A program made the translations under genes and the position numbers. The notes under the pieces were generated by a model. The model ran no database searches, was not told the origin of the DNA, and saw only the letters and a list, made by a program, of their open reading frames with translations. This document shows, piece by piece, positions 52,801 to 61,600 of a DNA stretch of 64,000 nt (the first letter of the stretch is position 1; every line of letters begins with the position of its first letter). Origin of the DNA: Trebouxia sp. TZW2008 (Eukaryota > Chlorophyta > Trebouxiophyceae > Trebouxiales > Trebouxiaceae); NCBI GenBank assembly GCA_002118135.1, contig BDIU01000130.1, positions 1 through 64,000 of the forward strand. The letters run 5' to 3'.

Positions 52801-53400
52801 TCATGCCAGTCACATCAAAGGAATTGAAATTCACTTCAACAGCAGACTGCATGAAGTATGCTTTGTGACTTGTGGCTGCAGTAATGTTGTGCACCTGTGT
52901 GGTTGCAGAAGCGTATGTACAAGTCCTCAAAGCTGCTCTCAGGCAGCAGCATCAGCTCTCAGGCCAATGTGTATGGCAGACACAGATTGCACATCCGCTT
53001 GCTGGTTGTCAGCCAACTTTTCTGTAGAAATTGCACCCCTCAACAGCATGTACAAGCTATTCAGCAGCAAGATATTCACATTTGCACAACTTGTGGCTGG
53101 TGGTCGATCTAACAGATGTCACACTGACAGACTGTGCATGGGTTGCAATCCGGAAACAGAGCCAAGAAGCTGAATCACCACCTATAGGATGACACTTTGC
53201 CTTGTGAAAGTTCAAGAAAATTTTGTTACAGAAGAAGTAGGCTTCATGCGCCGAACATCCAAAATCTTCAGAAAATAAAGAAATATATCTACCTGCAACG
53301 AGAGTGGCTCGGGCTGTTTATTGTGCGTATGTGTTCACGAGCGACTCACGTTGACATTGTCGCTGGCAGCGATGAGGTCAGACAGCGGCAGGAGGCTCAT
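43877..53400 (-). CDS. ARID / AT-hook / SANT chromatin-associated protein
   Basis: Exons: 53400-53350 (ATG, MSLLPLSDLIAASDNVN), 53292-53230, 52380-51297, 50788-50032, 49356-49228, 48798-47988, 46969-46757, 45167-44879, about 44690-44520, 44376-44195, 43976-43877 (TAG). Most phases agree. Three joins (exon 2/3, 7/8 and around exon 9) do not, so small exons are missing or boundaries are wrong; exon 9 also needs a shift at an A7 run near 44540. An ARID domain spans exons 2-3 (FLYFLKILDVRRMKP, LPALETWCEG, VRLYQLWRLVHE). Then follow long poly-Gln and Gly-Arg tracts with an AT-hook (RKRGRPPGSGRGRGRGR), a Gln/Ala-rich exon, an ELM2-like end (GGEYQAQMPP), and a SANT domain (GWTHEEEEQFEEGMLLFG, LVLYYYNVWKT). 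This combination is known from plant ARID-ELM2-Myb proteins and points to a nuclear DNA-binding corepressor-type role. Confidence 0.78.
46535..46580 (-). repeat. Donor-side copy of ARID/SANT exon 7
   Basis: About 190 bp downstream of the exon 7 donor (46757), the exon end DEQRWMQPPIVTG recurs as DEQRWMQPRIVTG, again followed by a GT (CACAG|GTAGAC). The frame is intact. Confidence 0.85.
47504..47987 (-). repeat. Four donor-side copies of ARID/SANT exon 6
   Basis: The exon 6 end (LSQLRGVMFEDVATDFMEDL plus PAAG, donor after 47988) recurs with donors after about 47857, 47745, 47629 and 47504, spacing 112-131 bp. Copies 1 and 4 keep the frame and a good donor (GTAGGC, GTAAGC). Copies 2 and 3 are more diverged; copy 3 has a stop. 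The first intron bases (CTCCTTGCATGTCGCTTTGT type) are copied too. Confidence 0.92.
52480..52546 (-). repeat. Acceptor-side copy of the ARID exon
   Basis: A second 'ag|gacagttgccagctttggag' lies at about 52536, 156 bp upstream of the exon 3 acceptor (52380). It reads GQLPALETCCEGKSVQLY and then diverges. Confidence 0.9.
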
Positions 53401-53895
53401 GCGCCTTTGCGGTGCGCTCGTCGGTTGAACAATGATGTGTGTCCTTAGCGACTCATTAGGCGAATGCTTTACCCCCCTCGATGCATCGTATATGTAAAGT
53501 TCCCCTTATACATTAATTCAACACATTACTTTGCACCAATCGCTACACTGAGCCTCGGCTTGTTTTCTGCTTGCAACGCCGGGCATACACATGGTCGAAG
53601 GCGCAGACAGAAATGCGTTCTGATCAGGCGGTGTCACAGTCTTGCACAGTGCAAGAAGGTAAATCTCGTGAGTCACTTGAACGACTGCAGGTGCACCATG
53701 CAGAATTATTTTTATATTTCAGCCCTCATCAAGATGGCGCGAACTGATTCTGAGAGCCTGAGAGAGTGTTGTGTAGAAAAGAAATGCATGAACTCAAGCA
53801 GCTGGAGCAAAGTCATGGATGATCGTTATGAGTCATCCAGATGATCATCAGAGAGAGAGAGAGTAATTTTACGTGTTTTAGCCAGCCAACAAGGC
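53401..53895. other. Upstream region of the ARID/SANT gene
   Basis: A CpG-rich block (about 53330-53470) surrounds the minus-strand ATG at 53400 and is the likely promoter and first-exon region. The plus-strand open frame 53464-53844 across this interval has no supporting motif. A short (GA)n run occurs at 53851-53862. Confidence 0.45.
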
Positions 53896-54760
53896 TAATC
53901 ATGCATATGGCATGATGCAGCATGTGCACATGCTGCGTCAATGACTTGAGCCAGCATTGCGCCATACTCATCATCAATGGACTGACCAGCACGAATAGCA
54001 AAGGAGTTTTGAAGCCTTGCAACAACACCTGCGGAATGATGCAATCAGTGTATACAATAGCAAAGCTTTTCGGGCAATTGAGATATGGTGGTGAATCAAC
54101 ATGAACGATAGCAGAGGATTTTGACCAGTGGCTTTTTGGCAATAGCAGAATCACACTTTGAGCACAGGAGCATCTGTCTTTTCTTAATCGGTCCAAGCTT
54201 ATCTGATGTTATGCTGAAAGTGCTATCTGGGCTTGCCAGCTGAATGACAACTCTTTCACAACAGCCAAGTCTATCGTTGTCATACCTGCATTGCATGAGC
54301 CAGATAAACTTGCCGGGAGTCATGTCCGATCTAGCAGGATTGTAGCATTGCAAGTCTTGGGCTTCTCCTATTTGCAGAGGTTCCTGTCATGCAAGCAATC
54401 TACGTTTCCTTTCTTTGCTTTCTGTAGCGCTGTGTGCAAAATGACACACAGAGCAGCAGCATGGCCAACCACGTAGACTGTGATTTGCCAATTTGGGCTG
54501 CTGAGAGCCATAAATCAGTGTGGCCAAGTCATGAAATGCCCTGGATGCTGCCATATCTGAGAGCGCCTCAACTCCTTCAATTTCTCTGCCAAGCCCAGTC
54601 TGACTTGCCTGTAGGTGTGCACTGGCCTACCGCACAGGGTGCACAGGGAAGCATTTGAAGAATGGCCCTAGGCAGTCCTTCAAGCAAACCATGATGGCGA
54701 CTGCTCAGTGCACCAGGGCAACAGGCAATTAAACAAAGATGTTCAGACAGAGGACCTGCA
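53896..54760 (-). CDS. Unresolved minus-strand coding signal with a CxxC motif
   Basis: Three candidate exons are open and bounded by splice-like sites. First, near 54730-54632 (GLLEGLPRAILQMLPCAPCA, donor GTAGGC). Second, about 54285-54140 (after 'atgcag'; RYDNDRLGCCERVVIQLA ... MLLCSKCDSAIAKK). Third, about 54030-53896 (VVARLQNSFAIRAGQSIDDE ... HMHD, TAG). They have protein-like composition but I could not join them with matching phases, and I do not recognise a family. LLCSKC resembles zinc-ribbon CxxC sites. The start codon was not found; a CpG-rich stretch at 55000-55260 may be the promoter. Confidence 0.35.
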
Positions 54761-55653
54761 ATGCTGTGTGATTGCAAACACCTGCAGCAATGCAGTGAAG
54801 ATGGGCGTTGTGTTGTGCATTCTGCTTGTTGAAAAGAGGAGTGTCCTAGCCACAACTCAGCGACGGCAACATGAGCACCAAGTATACACAGCTGCAGCAC
54901 TGACAACATCAAGTGTCCACAAATATAGCCAGCGAACACCGCCAGAAAGACAGTTTAGATGATAACATTCACCTTGCAAATGGCCTTTGCAGCTGTATGC
55001 GCCCTTCCCATCGGCCGTCTTGTAGAGACAAGACTGCGTGGGAATAAGGCTGCAAACAGCTAACGCGACTCGGCATTGCTACCAAGCGCAAGGTCAACAC
55101 CTGGAACAGGGCAACAGCGTGAAACGTTGTGAGACGACTGCGGCGCTTTGTGGCTGTCAGACGACCGAAGGCAGATGGCAGCGAGCTTGCAAGCTACAAT
55201 GGTAAGAGGTGCTTGCAGCAAGTGCTTTGAGTGTGGTCTGCAGCAAATGGTTAGCAAGTCATAAATCGAGCGTTTTCAGGTTTCTGTCCTGGAGTCACGA
55301 TGAGGCTCATTCATTGCTTGAACCGTTGCCAGGAGGTAGACGCCAGCACTCTGCGGTGCTCGCTTGTTCAGCTTCACGCGCTTGTTGCGCTTTCCTCGCT
55401 GCACGCATTGCTATAAAATTTGCACGTCATCGTCTGGCAGCAGCCAACTAGTACATGCATCTTGCGGCTGGCCAACACCGACATAACGCTGCCGGCAGAG
55501 ACTGCTAGTTGCTTGTGCTGCGCAAGCAGTGTTTCTTGCCTTGATCAGACTATACGTTTGCCGCACCGACAGTCTGTGTAAAGGCCTTGCACAGCACAAT
55601 CAGACCCGTGAAGCATCAGCTTGTCAGACCTTGTCAACAAGAGTTTGGCCTGC
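54761..55653. other. CpG-rich upstream region of the cyclic-nucleotide-binding-domain gene
   Basis: From about 55000 to 55760 CpG dinucleotides are frequent on both strands, the strongest such block in the window. It precedes the plus-strand ATG at 55654 and probably also serves a minus-strand transcript. No exon could be established in it. Confidence 0.45.
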
Positions 55654-58600
55654 ATGTTAGGGATGGCAGACACACGTGGTCGCCAGGCTCCTCACGGAGC
55701 TGCCAACACCACGACCACACGCGCTCCAGGCCGCCTAAGCAAAGCAGGCAGCTTGATTAACCCAGAGGTGCGGATTTGCTGAAGCGCGTAGCGCCTCTGG
55801 TTTCACCGCTATCCACTGACCGCTTTGCAATTGACTGATATGCTGTGTTGCTGATTTGCTGCCATGTTCACCAGAATGATCAAGACTGTCTTCTGCTTTG
55901 CAGACCGCTGCAGAAGTACAGCCGATGTACCGTAAAGGCTCTGGTCTAGCCTCTTTGGCAAAGCACCTTATGCATGCACAGCGTCTGCATAGTCCTGACG
56001 GCCGCAAATCTGATGGGAGCCCTCGAGGAGCTAATCAAAACGCCAGGCCAACCAGTGCTTCATCAAGGCAAGCTTATGCTTTTGCTGATGCTCTGTTTAC
56101 ATCTGCACCATGCATATGTTCTGTCTGTATGTGATATAAGGGCTTGTGACTTGTGCATACATGCAGTAGCAAAAGTGGTCCCGGTAGCTTCTGCTGCGGT
56201 GATGCTGTTGTATCATGCTGGCAAGAGTGAATGCTGTGAGCATGGCATCAAGCAAGACGCAGTCGATTAAAACTGTGAGATTAGCATGCTGGCATTAGTA
56301 GGCATGCAGACTGTGCTGGAAAATTCAATTGTCTACCTTGTGTAACCCAGCATTCCCCAACTTGTTGCTGCACATCGGGCAGATGCATTTGCCACAGGCG
56401 TCAGAGTCTGTGCAAATGTGATTTGCCATGCCTATTCGACTTCGCATCTGCCCTTCACTTTGGTATCAGCAAAACATGCATGGAATGATGACAAAAGCCT
56501 CGCAGCTTGCAGCACTTCAGCAGGCAAAGCCTGATGCCAGTTCAGCTTTAAGGATCAAAAAATCAACAGAAGCAGATGCAGTGCTGCAACAGGGGTGGTG
56601 ATGGCTCATGAAATGGCGCGCCATGTGCGCTACAACACCAGGATCAACCTCCCTAGGATGCATTTGGATGATGATGTCAATGGGTCACAACAGCCATTCT
56701 CACTGATGCTGCAGATGGAGTGCTGCAACAAAAGTGGTGATGGCACATGAAGTGGCGCGCCATGTTCGTGTTTGCTAGCATTGTCATTGTGCTTGTTGAT
56801 GCTGCAGATGGAGTGCAGCAACAGGAGTGGTGATGGCACATGAAGTGGCGCGCCATGTTCGCTACAACACTCGGCTCAAAGCACTGCAGCGCACCCCTCA
56901 CCACCTGATCATCAGCCGCGTGCGGCTCTTGTTGCAGCGCTTGCATAGCGACGCACCCGCAGCGCCTGCACCTGTCAAGCTAGCAGATGATCAGGTAGGG
57001 CAGAACTCAGCAAGAGTGCATACCTCATCACCTTAGCATCAGTTGTGTGCCCCTCTTGTTGCAGCGCTTGCATAGCGACGCACCCACGGCGCCTGCACCT
57101 GTCAAGCTAGCAGATGATTGGATAGAGCAGAACTCAGCAAGAGGGCATACCTCATCACCTTAGCATCACTAGTGTTTGCCTCTTGTTGCAGCGCCTGCAT
57201 AGCGATGTCCCCACAGCGCCTGCACCTGTCTCGCCAGCAGATGGTCAGGTAAGGCAGACTTCAGTGAGATCACCATCTTGTTATCAACTGCGTGCGCCTC
57301 TTGTCACAGCGCTTGCATAGCAATGCACACACAGCACCTGTGCCTGCCAAGCCAGCAGACGATACAAGAGCACTCAATAAGAGGTCAGCTGTGCCTGCAA
57401 CAGAGGCCTTTCATTGCAACGCAATCCTCACCATTGCATCATCAGCCGTGTGTGCCTCTTGCTGCAGCGCCTGCACCTCCCAGGGCAGCAGCCAATCAGA
57501 TAGGGCAGGAGTCAGTGAGAGGGCAGCTGTGCCTGTGATAAAGAATTTTCATTAGAGGTGCAAGTACTTTTGTTGTAAAAGCAAGACCAAGACCATATCT
57601 TGCCCAAGATGATATGTCTGGGCAAGAAAATGTCTGCAGACATAAAGCAAAGCTGGATTCAATGCGTGTGGCTAGGATTGAGTCCCTTTCTGACACGAGT
57701 TTTAGTATTTATGCAAGTGCTTCAGGACCGTGGTGCATGGCAGCCAGGCACCTTTGGGAGTGAACCATTCTGAGTCTTGCATGTACATCAACAGGCAGAT
57801 GCTGTGTTGCATGCTGCTCATGAGATAGCAGCAGGACAACCATGAATGTGTTTGACAGACCAGCTTCCGAATGAGTTGTACATCAACTAGTGAGCAGTTC
57901 ACTTGGTGTGCTATTCTGCTGCTGCTACAGGAGTTTGAGGTGCCTGCATGGCTCAGGACATCAGAGTTGTCTGGCCCTTTTCCCATGACTGCTCACAAGG
58001 AGGGGCAAGCCCTGCTATACTTCTGTTGCTGCTGCTCAACTACTGACTTCCTGGTTCTTGATTCTCTGGAGCTGAGTTTCTGGTGCTGATTTTCTGATGC
58101 TGCTACAGGAGTTTGAGGTGCCTGCGCTGCTCAGGACCTCCAAGCTGTCTATATTTCCCTTCTGACTGCTCACAAGGAGCAGCAAGACCAAATGCTTTGC
58201 TTCTGTTGCTGTTGTCCAAGGTTTGGTGTTCTGGTGCTGGTTTTTCGCTGCTGACGTCGTGTTGCTGCTACAGGAGTTTGAGGTGCCTGCGTGGCTCAGG
58301 ACTTCCAAGCCGTCTGGCTCTCCCCCCATGACTGCTCACAAGGAGGGCCAAGCCCAACTGGCCAAAATAGGCTCCTTGAAAAGGGTTGACAGCCTCAAGA
58401 GAAGCGACAGCCAGATTGACAGAAAGAGCAACACAGGCTCTGCTAGGTCAGACCTTGCTACCAAATCCTTTGTGTTCTGTATGCGTCGTACCACCATCTC
58501 TTTGGTTGTCCTCTTGGACATTCCACTGCATCATCAAAGTTTGTTCTGTGCATGGGGTTCAGCCAGGACCGAGCGCTTTCACGGTCACAAGCATTGCCTT

Positions 58601-61600
58601 GGCTAACAGCATATAACAAGCTTGTCGTCACAGCTTGCATGCTAGGAAGAGGAGACCCCCAGGAACACCTGCAAGACCTCGCTGTGGATGTAATCAACAC
58701 TTGACCAACCATGTCCCATCCTGCTGCTGATTTGGCATGGCTTGCTGTAGCCTGTCTCCTGCAATGGTTGAATTTTGTGCAGCGGATGAGCTGTCAGTCA
58801 ATCTCATGTTACTGTGCATGTCATCAGTGCTTGCAGCTATGCCCTTATGATTGCTGATGAAACACAATGTGTTGTTGCAGTCTATCTTCTGCCATGGACG
58901 AGTTCTCCATCGTGGATGAGCTGTCAGTCATCCTCATGTTTCTGAACCCCTTCCTGGCTAAGTTGCCTGATGAGGCAAGGGAAGGGCTTTGCCGGCGCAT
59001 GGCCCTGGAGAGCATCAACCGGGACCAGAGCATCTACAAGCAAGGGGAGGAGGTGCCTTGCTTCTTCCTCATACTGAGTGGTGAGATTTCCCTGCTTTGC
59101 ACATGTGTTTCAGTTACTATGCATGCCACATTGCTTCTAAATGAGCATAGGCATGCCTTTCTTGGTAAGAAAGCACATGTGTCGTGTAACCAGCACATCT
59201 GTATCATCATCACAGGTCAGCAATGCATGAGCTTCATGAGGGCATATGCATTCATGCAAAGTGTCAGCAGACAGGCAGATGGACGAGCAGGCAGCCAGAC
59301 AGGCAGGCAGGCAGGCAGGCAGACAGACAGACAGACACTTCAGCACTGGGCCACACAGTGCAGATGATGAAACATGGTTCAGCTGAAGGACATGCTGTCA
59401 CATGCGCTGCAGCATTGGGACAAAACAATTTGGAGGCAGTTCATTGCTTCTGTATGCACCTTCCTGGATCGTAGAAGCCCACTGGCATGTATTCAAATGA
59501 TCATGATGTTGACAACAGTGACGGGCTGCAGGTCAGCAAAGCTAATGAAATGGCTATGTCAACTTTTCGTTTTGCACAAAACTTTTCCATCCTATTGAGG
59601 AAACTCTTTGGTTGACATGCTTATGAATTTCACAGGAATTGTGGAGGTGTCGTCAAGGCGCATGGGTAACCGAAGCAAGGCCCTGGTGAAGAAGGGGCAG
59701 TGCCTGGGGGAGCGGGCCATCCTTGAAGGGGAGCCTGCAGCTGAGTCCTGCTCAGCTGGCAGCCCTGTCATCGCCCTCACTGTCAAGAGGCATGGTTTCT
59801 CTTCCCTTGCTTGCTGTTGTCTAGATCTTCAATCGGCACAACCTTGTTGCCTGTATTGTCAGCACGCACAGGCTTGTTTTTCATACTTCTGTCAGCACCA
59901 TCATTGTTGACCCCACCCACCATCAATGTCCCTACTGCTATTGTGCACATGCTCAATGTCCTGACTGTCAATGCGTACAAGGTACACCCAATCACAGCAC
60001 CTTACGGCTTGCAAACATGTGCTACCTCACAGATGTCCCGCTGATGCATGCATGTACAGGCTGTTTGGCGAAGGTCATTCAGCCTGTGTTGTAATTATGT
60101 GCCAATGAATGCACTGTTTACAGGCATGATTTCTTGGGCATTCTGGAGCCATATATGATGGAGGAGAAGAAGGGGCTGGTGGACTTCCTGCGCAGTAATG
60201 TGGGCTGCTTCAAGGATCTGCCCCGGGGACATATCATCAACCTGGCCCAGCACATGCAGCAAGTATGTGCTCTGGCCCTCATAGAGATCGATTGTTTCAT
60301 TAATTCACTCTCAAATGTTAGACGCTGTTTTGAACCAACTGAAAGTGGACATGCAAGGCAGGTAAGTCCTTGTAGCTTATACAAGGCAGGCAACTCCTTG
60401 TAGCTTATAGGACTAAGGACTTGCCTGCCTTGCATAAGTGACAAGGACTTACCTGCGTTGCATGCGCTTGTGCTTTTTCAGTATGGGGTCATGTCACCGT
60501 GCAACTCTATCCTGAGACAGTTTAAGCTTCTGTTGCTGCACTGTGAGTCATTTGAGCTGCAACCGGGCTTGCAAGGCTCACTTGTTTGCAGATACACTCA
60601 AGAGTCATGCATGTCATTTGCCCATTGGCTTTCGACACAGATTGGGCATCTGTGTTGTACAACACAGCTCATCACCTTGCGTTGTTGCCTAGTCTCGTTG
60701 GGCGCAGAGCCTTGAGACATGCTGTGTGCTCTTGAGTGGAGCATGAGATGCAATGTGACTAACCTGTAAGCTCTGACCCAGTCTGTGAGTTGACTACAAA
60801 CATTGTGATGCTGCTGTAATCGCTCACCTGCCTTGTGAGGAATCAGGCCAATGTGTACCATGACTCTGCTGCAACAGCTCGCCCTACTTTATCCCACGCA
60901 AGTGTCTCCACATGCCATTGTTTGGAAAAGCAACAGGCTTTGAGCATCCTGCGACAGAACACATCCCAGCTGACGCTGATACTAGTTCAAACTGCTTCCT
61001 CATGTTTTCTGCCTCTACAGGTGGAGTACCCTGAAGGTGCTGAGTTTGATTCCAGCGATACCAACGTATATTTTGTGAAGGCGGGCCACTTGCAGCTGAG
61101 GGCGGCCGACAAGCAGCTGCAGGAGATGGAGAAGCACCAAACAGTGGCCCAGGCTGCTGTAGCTGTCCAAACCATGGCGGCCACTGGACCCCTTTCTAAG
61201 GTGACTACCCTCCATCCTGCTCCTGTTCCCAATGTATGCGCAACCCTCATCATATATTCAAGGAGGCAATTTCATTGTCATTCACACGCTCACTACTAAG
61301 GCTTGGTGGCTTTGCTGTGGGTGTGCACATCATGGCAGCCACAGGACACCTCGTCAGGGTGACTTCACACCACACCCTTTTGACGCCTTCAGCATCCAAC
61401 ATGTTTCAGGCACAGAACATGGCAGCCCTTGGGGGCTCTGTGTAAGGGGACTCTACCCAATTCCTGTCTGCAATCATGCACTCTACACCCAGTATGCTGA
61501 AGGCTTAAGTCTGCCTGACATGAGCTTGATTCAAGTATGAGAGACGAAGGTCTTCCTGCAGGTTGAGATTCACAATGGTCAGCTGATTGGCACACTGGGG

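Noticed and set aside
8526..61440. Assembly error as the cause of the repeated exon borders
   Set aside because: Copies differ by many substitutions, indels and stops, vary in unit length, and follow a strict intron-ward order; a mis-assembly would give near-identical or randomly placed copies. Long reads are still needed to confirm.
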